From UBA6107 sp964533735 (GTDB lineage Bacteria; Chloroflexota; Anaerolineae; Anaerolineales; Anaerolineaceae): a stretch of 64,000 nucleotides of DNA. Where the stretch lies: NCBI GenBank assembly GCA_964533735.1, contig CAZHMD010000003.1:124001-188000 (forward strand), in the 5' to 3' direction. Numbering within the stretch: the stretch's first letter is position 1; every line of letters begins with the position of its first letter. This document shows, piece after piece, positions 26,943 to 35,649 of the stretch. Made by a program: the position numbers and the translations under genes. The notes under the pieces were generated by a model that was not told where the DNA came from, ran no database searches, and saw only the letters and a program-made list of their open reading frames with translations.

Positions 26943-28301
26943 ATGCCGCAAGATCTTAAGGATGCATTAGCTTATTCTGATCGTTGGTTGGAGCTCATCA
27001 AGAAACCCAGTGTGCTGGAAGCTGAGGGAAAACAGATCATAGAAGAGAGCAAGAAGAACTTCGCTGATTACTTCAACACGAACTGGCTGGAGTATCGCAA
27101 ATCCGTCACGGAAGCCGGTGACTGGGCATGCGTTGAGTGGAACGGACGCGGTGCCCTCTTTAAGGATGTGCTCGGTCGAGAATACATCGATTGCCTGGGC
27201 GGCTATGGCATGATGGATCATGGATGGAGTCACCCCGATGTTGTGGCAGCAGTGGCTTCTCAACTCCAGCGCACTCCCATGCCAAGCCAGGAATTGATCG
27301 ACCCCCTGCGCGGCGTGCTTGCCCGCATGATGGCAGATATTACTCCCGGAGATATTAAATATTCGTTTTTCTGCGCCAGTGGAACTGAAGCCATCGAAGG
27401 AGCGATTAAACTCGCGAAGATGTATACAAAAAAGAACGGTTTCATTGTTGCCACGAAAGCCTTCCATGGCAAAACCATGGGGTCACTCTCCATGATGGGC
27501 AAGGCAGATTACCGGCAGCCACCCGGCATGCTCTACGGCGGACCAATCTACCATGTACCCTACGGAGATGCTGGCGCGGTTGAACAGCAACTCAAGATCT
27601 GCGAAACTGTTGGGATTGACATTGCAGCTGTATTGATGGAGCCCATCCAGGGTGAAGCTGGCGCGATTGTGCCACCTGATGATTTCTGGCCGCGCATCCG
27701 CAAAGCCACCAAGGAACATGGCGTTCTTTTGATCGCGGATGAAGTTCAAACCGGGCTCGGGCGCACAGGTAAACTGTGGGGCGTAGACCACTGGGACGTA
27801 AAGCCGGACATCATCGCCCTGGCGAAATCCCTTGGCGGCGGTGTCATGCCGATCAGTACTTTCTGCTCCACTGAAGAAATCTGGCAGTGCATGATGTATC
27901 CAAATCCGTTTATCCACACTACCACCACCGGCGGCGGTGCACTTGCATGCTCAGCAGCAATCGCGGCAATTAACGTAGTTCTTCGCGATGACTACCCGAA
28001 GATGGCTGCGGAAAAGGGCGCATATCTGATGCCTAGACTGCAGGAACTGGTGAAGAAATACTCGAATATTTATGACTTTGTCAGCGGCAGAGGTCTTCTT
28101 ATTGGTCAGCACTTCAAGGAAGCAGAAGTGGGTTATAAGATTGCCGCTGGGCTCTTCAAACGAGGCGTCCTGGTGGCTGGAACACTAACCAGTGCTCACA
28201 CCATCCGTATTGAACCGCCCCTGGTAATCACTTATGAGCAATTGGATGAAGTATTAAACAGATTGGAGGACACTCTTTCAGAAGTCAATAAAACCCTGTA
28301 A
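26943..28301 (+). CDS. patA: Putrescine aminotransferase
   Basis: This 452-aa class-III PLP aminotransferase strongly resembles E. coli PatA (YgjG): LEYRKSVT followed by G-D and AVEW/CVEW, a CLGGYGMMDHGWSHPDVV segment, SQELIDPLRGVLARM, KYSFFCASGTEAIEGAIKLAK, AFHGKTMG, MEPIQGEAGAIVPP, DEVQTGLGRTGKLW, the Schiff-base Lys in ALAKSLGGGVMPI, and HTTTTGGGALACSAA. The C-terminal RGVLVAGTLTSAHTIRIEPPL also matches. PatA converts putrescine or cadaverine to aminoaldehydes with 2-oxoglutarate or pyruvate. AAGGAGG precedes the ATG. It heads a two-gene unit with a sodium symporter, 41 bases apart. The product aldehyde could feed the AOR encoded on the opposite strand. Confidence 0.9.
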   Translation: MPQDLKDALAYSDRWLELIKKPSVLEAEGKQIIEESKKNFADYFNTNWLEYRKSVTEAGDWACVEWNGRGALFKDVLGREYIDCLGGYGMMDHGWSHPDVVAAVASQLQRTPMPSQELIDPLRGVLARMMADITPGDIKYSFFCASGTEAIEGAIKLAKMYTKKNGFIVATKAFHGKTMGSLSMMGKADYRQPPGMLYGGPIYHVPYGDAGAVEQQLKICETVGIDIAAVLMEPIQGEAGAIVPPDDFWPRIRKATKEHGVLLIADEVQTGLGRTGKLWGVDHWDVKPDIIALAKSLGGGVMPISTFCSTEEIWQCMMYPNPFIHTTTTGGGALACSAAIAAINVVLRDDYPKMAAEKGAYLMPRLQELVKKYSNIYDFVSGRGLLIGQHFKEAEVGYKIAAGLFKRGVLVAGTLTSAHTIRIEPPLVITYEQLDEVLNRLEDTLSEVNKTL

Positions 28302-28342
28302 AACGCCTGAAACTTATTTCTACTAAAGAAAGGAACTGAAAG

Positions 28343-30001
28343 ATGATACTTGAAGGATACGATTATGCTTGGTTGGTTGTATTGTTCATTGCGCTCTTTT
28401 TCCTCGTCCGCCTGGTGGTTGGTATCTGGGCGAGTAGAAAAGTTCAGGACAATACCGATTATGTAGTTGCCGGCCGAAGACTGCCAATTCACATGGCGGC
28501 TGCATCGATCATGGCAACCTGGTTTGCTGCTGAAACCCTGATGGGGGCGTCTGAGACCGCCTATGATTACGGTTTCCAGGGTGTTATCTTTGACCCATTT
28601 GGCGCATCAGCTTGTTTGTTCCTCTCAGGGTTCCTGTTCGTACGGTTGATGCGGCGGGCAAAATACCTGACCATCGTTGATTTCTTTGAACGAAGATTCA
28701 ACAAGCTCACCGTGGTTCTCACAGTGATCGCACAATGTTTGACCTATTTCTCCTGGACAGCAGCACAGATCGTGGCTGGCGGCGCCATTGTTCAAGGTCT
28801 CTTCGGCATCGACCCGGTCTGGGGGATGGTCATCATCATCACCATTGTGGCGGCATACACCACCATGGGCGGTATGATGGCGGATACCTTGCTGGACTTC
28901 TTCCAGATGTTCCTGACATCAATCGGGATTACCCTGGTCTTTCTCTTCATGCTCCAGGCAGTGGGCGGCTTCCCGGGGTTATTCCAAAACGCAGGCTCTA
29001 CTTACGTTTCACAACCCTTCAAACTACTGCCAATCGCTGGTGAAGGTTACCTGGGTTATACAGGTCTAACGGGCTGGATGTACTGGCTGGCTGCGTGGAT
29101 GGCAATTGGTTTGGGTTCAGTAGCCACACAGGACTTGATGCAGCGTTCCATGGCTGCCCGCAACCAGGCGACCTCGGTCTATGGCTCGTACTTTGCCGGC
29201 GTGCTCTACCTGTTCTTTGGCATTATGTCGCCATTGATCGGCATTATGGTCTACAAATTATCACCAGGGCTGGAGGATACTGGCTACCTGCTGGTTTCCG
29301 CCGCCATGACCCACTTGCCTGCGCTATTGACTGCCATTTTCATCGCAGCACTAACCTCTGCCTTGATGAGCACCTCGGATAGCTCCCTGCTGGCCGGTGC
29401 TTCGGCGGTTACTGAAAACCTGATCCCACTCATCACCGGTAAAAAACTGGATGGGAAGAAAGCCCTATGGGCGACACGAATTATGGTAGTGGTCAACGCC
29501 GCCATTGGGTTGGCAATCGCCTTGTGGGCACAGACCATTTACGAACTCTCTGTCGTAGCCTGGACTTTGCTGTTGGTTGGGCTCTTCACACCATTCGCGC
29601 TTGGCATGTACTGGAGGAAAGCCAACTCCGCAGGGGCGAATGCTGCCTTCATTGGCGGTTTTGTGATCTGGATCCTGGCGACCATCTTCTTCTTCAACAC
29701 CGGTCTCGCTGGTCAATCCACAGCAGCCGTCTGTGAATATACCGCTGACATGGGTGTTTACAGCGATGGCTGGTGGTGCGCTTTCTGGGATTCGGTTTAC
29801 ATCGCGTCTCTAGTGGCATTCTTCTCAGCCATCATTTTGATGGTGGTGGTTTCGCTGGCAACGCAAAAGATCAGCCCACCGAGAAAACTGGTGGATTACT
29901 ACGGCGAACCACTTGATCCCAGTTTGAAACTCAACCTCGGTACACTGCCAATCCGCGATGCTTTCCGTAAGATCACCAAGGAAGAAAAGGAAATCACCTA
30001 G
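28343..30001 (+). CDS. Sodium:solute symporter (SSS family)
   Basis: This 552-aa membrane protein has about 13 hydrophobic segments. SSS features include the N-terminal DYVVAGRRLPIHMAAASIMATWFAAETLMG, YFSWTAAQIVAGG, TTMGGMMADTLLDFFQMF, and the TM8 Na+-site region FIAALTSALMSTSDSSLLAGASAVTENL with the conserved Ser/Thr pairs. An insert with several Cys (AAVCEYTADMGVYSDGWWCAFW) lies in a late loop. It follows patA and ends at a 12-bp perfect hairpin. Proximity suggests an amine or amino-acid substrate imported with Na+; substrate specificity is not readable. Confidence 0.9.
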   Translation: MILEGYDYAWLVVLFIALFFLVRLVVGIWASRKVQDNTDYVVAGRRLPIHMAAASIMATWFAAETLMGASETAYDYGFQGVIFDPFGASACLFLSGFLFVRLMRRAKYLTIVDFFERRFNKLTVVLTVIAQCLTYFSWTAAQIVAGGAIVQGLFGIDPVWGMVIIITIVAAYTTMGGMMADTLLDFFQMFLTSIGITLVFLFMLQAVGGFPGLFQNAGSTYVSQPFKLLPIAGEGYLGYTGLTGWMYWLAAWMAIGLGSVATQDLMQRSMAARNQATSVYGSYFAGVLYLFFGIMSPLIGIMVYKLSPGLEDTGYLLVSAAMTHLPALLTAIFIAALTSALMSTSDSSLLAGASAVTENLIPLITGKKLDGKKALWATRIMVVVNAAIGLAIALWAQTIYELSVVAWTLLLVGLFTPFALGMYWRKANSAGANAAFIGGFVIWILATIFFFNTGLAGQSTAAVCEYTADMGVYSDGWWCAFWDSVYIASLVAFFSAIILMVVVSLATQKISPPRKLVDYYGEPLDPSLKLNLGTLPIRDAFRKITKEEKEIT

Positions 30002-30035
30002 CTTTTTCAAGTGAACCGAGTTTAGTCCGAATAAA

Positions 30036-30069
30036 TTGGCGTCCAGGAAACGATTTACCTGGACGCCAA
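30036..30069 (+). terminator. Perfect 12-bp hairpin after the symporter gene
   Basis: TTGGCGTCCAGG (30036-30047) pairs with CCTGGACGCCAA (30058-30069) around a ten-base loop, 35 bases after the stop. There is no T run, so termination may be incomplete or Rho-assisted. Confidence 0.6.
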
Positions 30070-30129
30070 CTCTATCACACTATCGGTTATGATGTAAAAT
30101 CAAGTTACCCTTTTTATCGAGGATCTTTT

Positions 30130-30648
30130 ATGCCCATTGACATTAAGTTCGTGCTGTTGGTTTTTGCGATCATTTTTCTGGCTGTGCTTCTAGTAAGCCG
30201 GGCGGTCAAGAAAGTAAGAAAAGACCGTGGCAGTACCGCTCCAGTTACGACGAAAGTAAGCACGAAACCTGAAAATATGCTTACGGAAGAACAATTCCAA
30301 AAAACATGGAAAAGCCTCTCCTATTTGCTCCTGGTTGCCGCCGCTGGTAGTCTCTACATGGTGTATACAGCGGTCAGAAGCGCTTTCGACCCACAATTAG
30401 CTCCTGTTGCCACCATTTACTGGATTGATGCGGTTTTCAGTCTTGCCGCTGCAGTGACTGCATTTTTTATCTGGAAGAAGAAAACCAAGACAATGGTGGT
30501 CGTATACTTCCTATTAACCTTAATCCCCATCGTCATGTTTATGTCGATAAAAGGAACACCATTTAAAATAAGTGCACTAAGCCACCTGTTTCCTCTGGTT
30601 CTCCTTTACTTTGTGCTCAAACCTGTATGGAACAACTTGGAAAACTAA
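30130..30648 (+). CDS. Five-TM membrane protein of unknown function
   Basis: This 172-aa protein has an N-terminal membrane anchor (residues ~5-22) followed by a basic and polar segment of about 35 residues. Four more hydrophobic stretches follow at about 61-80, 95-114, 119-137 and 147-163. Basic residues follow the first segment (SRAVKKVRKDR), suggesting that loop is cytoplasmic. I recognise no family. A GAGG site precedes the ATG. It lies after the symporter's hairpin and before a bidirectional terminator, so it is probably transcribed alone or as read-through from patA. Confidence 0.7.
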   Translation: MPIDIKFVLLVFAIIFLAVLLVSRAVKKVRKDRGSTAPVTTKVSTKPENMLTEEQFQKTWKSLSYLLLVAAAGSLYMVYTAVRSAFDPQLAPVATIYWIDAVFSLAAAVTAFFIWKKKTKTMVVVYFLLTLIPIVMFMSIKGTPFKISALSHLFPLVLLYFVLKPVWNNLEN

Positions 30649-30661
30649 TAATCTGACAAAG

Positions 30662-30696
30662 AAAAAAGACCTCCTAAATTTCAGGGGGTCTTTTTT
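30662..30696. terminator. Bidirectional intrinsic terminator
   Basis: AAAAAAGACCTCC and GGGGGTCTTTTTT pair (one G-T) around a nine-base loop between two convergent genes ending at 30648 and 30709. The A/T flanks give U tracts in both directions. Confidence 0.9.
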
Positions 30697-30708
30697 CTTC
30701 CATGAATT

Positions 30709-32058
30709 CTAGATTATGTTGGTTATCGCTTCTTGGAAAACCTTGGTGTGATAGTCGATTTCCACCGCAGTGATATCCGGTGCGATCAATGCCATATTGT
30801 GAAACGGTGTCATTAGTATGCCGCGGTTCATGGCAACCAGGTGCATATAGCGGTCAAGGTCAGCATCTACCGCAGCTTCAGCATCACCCCCATTACGGGG
30901 CAGGCTTTCACAGAACCAGTACTCGGATCGGCAGCCCAGGCGGTTGATGACCCAGGGAAGTTCAAATTCATCTATTATCCTTTTTGCCTCTTCAGCAAAC
31001 CGGATCGCCAGGGGAATAGTGTGGGCGAAGGTATCTTTATTGAGGGTGTTCTCAAGGGTCGCGCGCATCGCTGCCAGAGATAGAGCGTTTCCTGCCAGGG
31101 TGCCGCCGATCCCCCCAACATCGGATTCATCTACCTTTATGCTCTTAGAAACCAGATCGCCGACTTCCTCTGAAAGACCATAGACTGCTGCGGGAATGCC
31201 ACTGCCAATTGTTTTACCCACGGTCAGGATATCGGGTTTCAAGCCCATTTCACCGGTGTAACCTCCAGGACCCGAGCACATGGTGTGGGTCTCATCAATG
31301 ATGAGCAGCGTGCCATATTTCCTGGTTAAGATACGTAATGCATCATGGTATCCGGGGTCCGGGTGGATGATTCCGATATTCGTCATCACGGGTTCTGCGA
31401 GCACGCAGGCAACATCTCCGGGAGCCAGCGCTTGTTCGAGGGCGGGGATGTTATTCCACGGAATAACACGGGTGGTTACGACCGGGTTCACCTGAGGTCC
31501 AATTGCCCCGGGTCGTGGTCCGGGGATACCATTGTTAAGGGTGATAAAAGTTTCGTCTACAGAACCGTGGTAACAATAGTCGTACACCAGAACATAGGGG
31601 CGTTTGGTGATGTGCCTGGCCAACCGTAGCACAAAGCGGTTGGCGTCCGTGGCGGTTAAAGTCGTCTGCCAGTATTTCAATCCAAAACGCCGTTGAAGTT
31701 CTTCGCCTACCCAGATGGCATCCTCGGTCGGGAGCATGAAGGTAATACCTTTTTTTAACTGATCGGCGATTAGCCGCATTGGTTTTTCAGGGGAGTGGCC
31801 GACCATCGCCCCGGTATCTCCCAGGCAAAAATCGATGAAGTGTTGCCCATCCTCACAGGTAAAGGATGCGCCTTTGGCTTCTTTTACAAACAAGGGAAAC
31901 CCTCCCGCCCAGCGTACCATCCAATTCATGGGAACACCATCCAGCAGACAGTCTTTGGCGCGCTCATAGAGCTGGTGACATTTGGGATGTTCTTTCTTAA
32001 ACCGTGCCGTTTCAACCTGGAGCATATCGTGAAGTTTTTTACGATTGATCTCAGCCAT
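30709..32058 (-). CDS. Class-III aminotransferase, glutamate-1-semialdehyde aminomutase-like
   Basis: The 449-aa PLP enzyme belongs to the HemL-like branch: IDFCLGDTGAMVGHSPEKPMRLIADQ, TDANRFVLRLARHITKRPYVLVYDYCYHGSVDETF, CVLAEPVMTNIGIIHPDPGYHDALR, LLIIDETHTMCSGPGGYTGE and the Schiff-base Lys in TVGKTIGSGIP. In true HemL the second motif is usually NSGTEA; here the first part reads TLTATDANRFV, so Ser/Gly-Thr contacts differ. That points to an enzyme other than heme-pathway HemL, such as a beta-amino-acid aminotransferase or aminomutase. Strong GGAG site before the ATG. It is a single-gene unit between terminators and galK. Confidence 0.82.
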   Translation of the reverse strand: MAEINRKKLHDMLQVETARFKKEHPKCHQLYERAKDCLLDGVPMNWMVRWAGGFPLFVKEAKGASFTCEDGQHFIDFCLGDTGAMVGHSPEKPMRLIADQLKKGITFMLPTEDAIWVGEELQRRFGLKYWQTTLTATDANRFVLRLARHITKRPYVLVYDYCYHGSVDETFITLNNGIPGPRPGAIGPQVNPVVTTRVIPWNNIPALEQALAPGDVACVLAEPVMTNIGIIHPDPGYHDALRILTRKYGTLLIIDETHTMCSGPGGYTGEMGLKPDILTVGKTIGSGIPAAVYGLSEEVGDLVSKSIKVDESDVGGIGGTLAGNALSLAAMRATLENTLNKDTFAHTIPLAIRFAEEAKRIIDEFELPWVINRLGCRSEYWFCESLPRNGGDAEAAVDADLDRYMHLVAMNRGILMTPFHNMALIAPDITAVEIDYHTKVFQEAITNII

Positions 32059-32148
32059 AACCGCCTCTCCTCATCTGCAGATTATTTGGATTCTAAATAA
32101 AATTATAGCTGAACTGAAATTTAAGCAAAACCGTTGAAAATCAGGTTA

Positions 32149-33348
32149 TTACGGCAATTCTCTTAACAATCCCGCTCCATCTGCGGCCTGCGTCAGGTAT
32201 ATTTCCGCATTGAGCCCGGTCTTATCATGGAAGCGCGTGTGTAAAATCCTTACAAATTCTTCTTTTTCTGCAGCGCTCACCAGGTTGACCGTGCAGCCGC
32301 CAAACCCTGCTCCAGTCATTCGCGCTCCAAAGCAAGGTTCCAGAGATTGGGCAATCTCCACCATAACATCCAATTCTGGACAAGAAACCTCGTACAGGTC
32401 ACGCAGGCTATTATGCGAAGCGTTCATACACATTCCAAAAGAGTCAATATCCCCCATTTCGAGGTAAGCACGTCCTGCGCGTGTGCGTTCAATTTCCTCG
32501 ATAACATGGCGTGCTCTTTTTTCGATCTTTATGGGGAGCAAATTGGAATAGATATCATAATCCGTTAGATTAACATCACGTAACGATTCTATTACGGGCA
32601 TTTTACGTTTCAGCAAGTGAAGTGCGGTTTCGCACTCTGCCCGGCGAATGTTGTAACTCCCACTTGTCAACTTTCGGCGTATGGTTGTATCCGCTATGAC
32701 GATGGCGAGATTCTGAGGAAGCACGATGGATTCCCATTCCAGTGAACGGCAGTCCAGATACAATAACTGGTTTTCAACGCCACATGCCGATGCAAATTGA
32801 TCCATGATGCCGCAATTGACGCCAACGTAACTCATTTCCGCTTCCTGGCAGACAAGTGATCTTTCCATTAATGAAATTTGCTGTCCACCCAGGTTTTGCC
32901 AACCCGTCATGAACGCCATTTCAACAGCGGCGGAGGAACTTAACCCTGACCCACGCGGAATATCAGAGGCAAAGACCCCGTTCATCGGATGAACGGAAAC
33001 CTCTTTCTTGAGCAACGTGTGCATTACTCCGCCCGGGTATAGTCCCCATTCGGGTAATGGTGAACCATCGACCCGCGTTTTAGAATTTACTGAGTTATTA
33101 TCAATTTTTAATGTGTCATCAAAATCCAGAGCAGCCAAAAGAGTTGTCGTGGATGATGCGGGCGAAAATGCCAGGTAAGTCGCCCGGTCTATAGCCGCCG
33201 GCATGACAAACCCGCCGTTATAGTCCACGTGTTCGCCTAACATATTCACCCTGCCTGGAGCGCGCACGATAAATTCAGGTGGGTTTCCGAACAAATCCTT
33301 GAATTTTTCTTTTATGCGAGCTATCAGATTGCGATTTATGAAGGGCAT
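32149..33348 (-). CDS. galK: Galactokinase
   Basis: This 399-aa GHMP kinase phosphorylates galactose at C1. The galactokinase signature RAPGRVNMLGEHVDYNGGFVMPAAI is near residue 30; the ATP loop PRGSGLSSSAAVEMAF lies near 120; the catalytic Asp is in CGIMDQFASACG; and the third GHMP motif GARMTGAGFGGCTVNLV is near 350. Length is typical. No ribosome site is visible before the ATG. There is no galT or galE beside it, so the rest of the Leloir pathway lies elsewhere. Confidence 0.95.
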   Translation of the reverse strand: MPFINRNLIARIKEKFKDLFGNPPEFIVRAPGRVNMLGEHVDYNGGFVMPAAIDRATYLAFSPASSTTTLLAALDFDDTLKIDNNSVNSKTRVDGSPLPEWGLYPGGVMHTLLKKEVSVHPMNGVFASDIPRGSGLSSSAAVEMAFMTGWQNLGGQQISLMERSLVCQEAEMSYVGVNCGIMDQFASACGVENQLLYLDCRSLEWESIVLPQNLAIVIADTTIRRKLTSGSYNIRRAECETALHLLKRKMPVIESLRDVNLTDYDIYSNLLPIKIEKRARHVIEEIERTRAGRAYLEMGDIDSFGMCMNASHNSLRDLYEVSCPELDVMVEIAQSLEPCFGARMTGAGFGGCTVNLVSAAEKEEFVRILHTRFHDKTGLNAEIYLTQAADGAGLLRELP

Positions 33349-33433
33349 CTAAGGAAGAATGTTGTCTTTCTGCCATAACTATGGCTGATTGTATTTAATT
33401 ATTATTCTATCATTTCCGTATTTTTTTAAAATA

Positions 33434-33466
33434 AAAATCCCGGGTCAGTCAGGTTCCCGGGATTTT
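33434..33466 (-). terminator. Intrinsic terminator of thrS
   Basis: AAAATCCCGGG and CCCGGGATTTT form a perfect 11-bp stem with an 11-base loop, followed on the minus strand by a T-rich stretch. It lies 18 bases past the thrS stop. Confidence 0.9.
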
Positions 33467-33484
33467 CCATACTACTTCCCCAGC

Positions 33485-35269
33485 TTATATTTTCTTCTGG
33501 ATATCAGATTGAGCGCGTTTGATGAATTCGGTAACCGGCATTGGACCGGGATTCTCTCCGTTGCGCAAGCGTAATGCCACCAGGTTTTCCTCCTGCTCCT
33601 TATCACCAATTACGAGCATATAGGGAATCTTCTGGTTCTGGGCATCGCGGATCTTGGAATTCATGCGCTCGCCGCGATCATCCACCTCCACGCGCAAGCC
33701 GGCAGCTTTCAATTCACCGCTAACTTTGGCGGCGTACTCCAGGTGACGGTCAGCAATGGGAATGATAATCGCCTGGACAGGATTCAACCACACCGGGAAA
33801 GCACCCGCGTAATGCTCGATGAGCACACCAAAGAAACGTTCCAGGCTGCCCAACAGGGCACGGTGCACCATGTATGGTCGGTGCGGCTGTCCGTCCTCAC
33901 CAATGTAGGTGAGATCAAAGCGTTCGGGTTCATTAAAATCAAATTGAATCGTGGAAAGCTGCCATTCACGCCCGATGGCATCCTTGACCTTAAGATCGAT
34001 TTTGGGACCATAGAACGCTCCCCCGCCTTTATCGACTTCGTAATCTACACTAGCGCGCTTGAGAGAAGCTTCAAGAGCTTCTTCAGCTGCCTGCCACTGT
34101 TCCGGTTCACCTACTGACTTTTCCGGTTTTGTGCTCAGGTAAGCCTGGATCTCTGAAAAACCAAAACTGCGCAGGATGTGAAGGCTGAAATTCAATGTGA
34201 AATCGATCTCATCCGGCATTTGGTCTGGACGACAGAAGTGATGGGCATCGTCCTGCGTGAATCCGCGTACTCGCATCAAACCGTGAAGCACGCCACTGCG
34301 CTCATAACGGTAAACAGTTCCTTCTTCCGCGTATCTCAAAGGAAGATCTCGATAGGAGCGCAGGGCACTTTTATAGATATACAGATGGAATGGGCAGTTC
34401 ATGGGTTTGAGGTAATACTGCTGTCCATCGATATCTAGTGGAGAGTACATGTTCTCTTTGTAGAAGCCCAGGTGGCCACTTGTTTCCCAAAGATTTGCCT
34501 TACCGATATGAGGAGTGTAGACAAAGTCATAACCTGACTTTTCGTGCTCTTCGGACCAGAAGTTTTCAATGATCTTGCGCATCTTGCCGCCCTTGGGATG
34601 CCAAAGGATGAGCCCCGCACCGATATCCTCATGGACGCTGTACAAATCAAGATCATGCCCCACCTTGCGGTGATCGCGTTTCTTGGCTTCTTCCACTCGC
34701 CAAAGATAATCTTTCAGCTCATCCGGTTTGCTCCAAGCGGTTCCGTAAATGCGCTGAAGCATGGGGCGCTTTTCGTCCCCTCGCCAGTAGGCTCCCGCCA
34801 CTGACATCAGCTTGATCGCCTGAGGATTGATCTCGTTGGAGCTGGCGATATGCGGTCCACGACAAAGGTCCACAAATCCACCCTGGGAGTAAATTGAGAT
34901 CTCAGGTTTCTCAGCGACGGGGTTGCCGTCCTCATCCATTTTGCCTTCTTCAAGCCCGGCGATCAGTTCCAGTTTAAAGGGTTGATCCTTGAAAAGGATC
35001 TTGGCTTCGTCGGCAGAGATGACTTTCCGTTCAAAATTGACCTTCCCCTGGATGATGCCGCGCATACGTTTTTCGATGGCTTCCAAGTCCTCAGGAGTTA
35101 GAGGACGCGGGAGTTCGAAATCATAGTAAAAACCATCCTCGATTGGAGGTCCTATTGCCACCTTGCCATCCGGGAACTTTTCAATTACCGCCTGCGCCAT
35201 GATATGCGCCGCAGAATGCCTGATCCGGTACAATTGTGAACTCTCATATTCCTGTTTTTTATCTGCCAT
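33485..35269 (-). CDS. thrS: Threonyl-tRNA synthetase lacking the TGS domain
   Basis: At 594 residues from the ATG at 35269, this class-II synthetase begins directly with the editing domain (RIRHSAAHIMAQAVIEKFPDG, GPPIEDGFYYDF). Full-length ThrS has an N-terminal ~60-residue TGS domain first; it is absent here. Catalytic motifs are intact: MNCPFHLYIYKS (zinc Cys), RYERSGVLHGLMRVRGFTQDDAHHFC (motif 2 and zinc His), and GSLERFFGVLIEHYAGAFPVWL (motif 3). The C-terminal anticodon-binding domain follows. AAGGAG lies well before the ATG. A 33-residue upstream extension of the frame is ignored because it is part of the T-box leader. Confidence 0.95.
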   Translation of the reverse strand: MADKKQEYESSQLYRIRHSAAHIMAQAVIEKFPDGKVAIGPPIEDGFYYDFELPRPLTPEDLEAIEKRMRGIIQGKVNFERKVISADEAKILFKDQPFKLELIAGLEEGKMDEDGNPVAEKPEISIYSQGGFVDLCRGPHIASSNEINPQAIKLMSVAGAYWRGDEKRPMLQRIYGTAWSKPDELKDYLWRVEEAKKRDHRKVGHDLDLYSVHEDIGAGLILWHPKGGKMRKIIENFWSEEHEKSGYDFVYTPHIGKANLWETSGHLGFYKENMYSPLDIDGQQYYLKPMNCPFHLYIYKSALRSYRDLPLRYAEEGTVYRYERSGVLHGLMRVRGFTQDDAHHFCRPDQMPDEIDFTLNFSLHILRSFGFSEIQAYLSTKPEKSVGEPEQWQAAEEALEASLKRASVDYEVDKGGGAFYGPKIDLKVKDAIGREWQLSTIQFDFNEPERFDLTYIGEDGQPHRPYMVHRALLGSLERFFGVLIEHYAGAFPVWLNPVQAIIIPIADRHLEYAAKVSGELKAAGLRVEVDDRGERMNSKIRDAQNQKIPYMLVIGDKEQEENLVALRLRNGENPGPMPVTEFIKRAQSDIQKKI

Positions 35270-35546
35270 TCTTACTCCTTCTTTTATTAACAAAAAAATC
35301 CCGTCCCAACTGGGGCGAGAATTATCCTTCACGCGGTTCCACCCAGATTGACCCATTAGCTGGATCATCTCTGCAGACCTGTAACGGGGTCAACCGTTTT
35401 CCTTACTCGGAATTTCCTTTGGGGATCATGCTCTCAGGTGGTTTTCGTCATGTCTGCCTTGAAGGAATTTTCAGCCCGGATTCCTTCTCTCTATAAGGAT
35501 GAACACGAGTACTCGTCCTAATCATCGCATGTATTAAGTTGGCTCA
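35270..35546 (-). promoter_or_regulatory. T-box riboswitch leader of thrS
   Basis: The minus strand upstream of thrS carries the T-box antiterminator sequence GGGTGGAACCGCGT (plus coordinates 35331-35344). It is followed by a terminator hairpin (35298-35318) and a run of seven T at 35292-35298. Upstream, a long stem-I-like region contains AGAGA and the segment GAAAACCACCTGAGAGC. In that segment ACC, a threonine codon, is in the expected specifier position before a purine; the specifier call is inference. Uncharged tRNA-Thr binding would stabilise the antiterminator and raise thrS expression. Confidence 0.9.
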
Positions 35547-35552
35547 ATTATA
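35547..35552 (-). promoter_or_regulatory. Likely -10 box of the thrS promoter
   Basis: A perfect TATAAT on the minus strand lies just upstream of the T-box leader, at a distance that would start the transcript at the base of stem I. No good -35 hexamer is seen 16-18 bases further upstream. Confidence 0.55.
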
Positions 35553-35649
35553 CACCAAATTAGACCCCCAAATGCGAATTAATGGATTGGCGTAACGTAG
35601 AAAGAATTACTTGTATTCGGGGGTGTTTCTTGCCACTGACAACAGATTT

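Noticed and set aside
35270..35368. A 33-residue N-terminal extension of ThrS
   Set aside because: It lies inside the T-box terminator and has no ribosome site; AAGGAG precedes the ATG at 35269.
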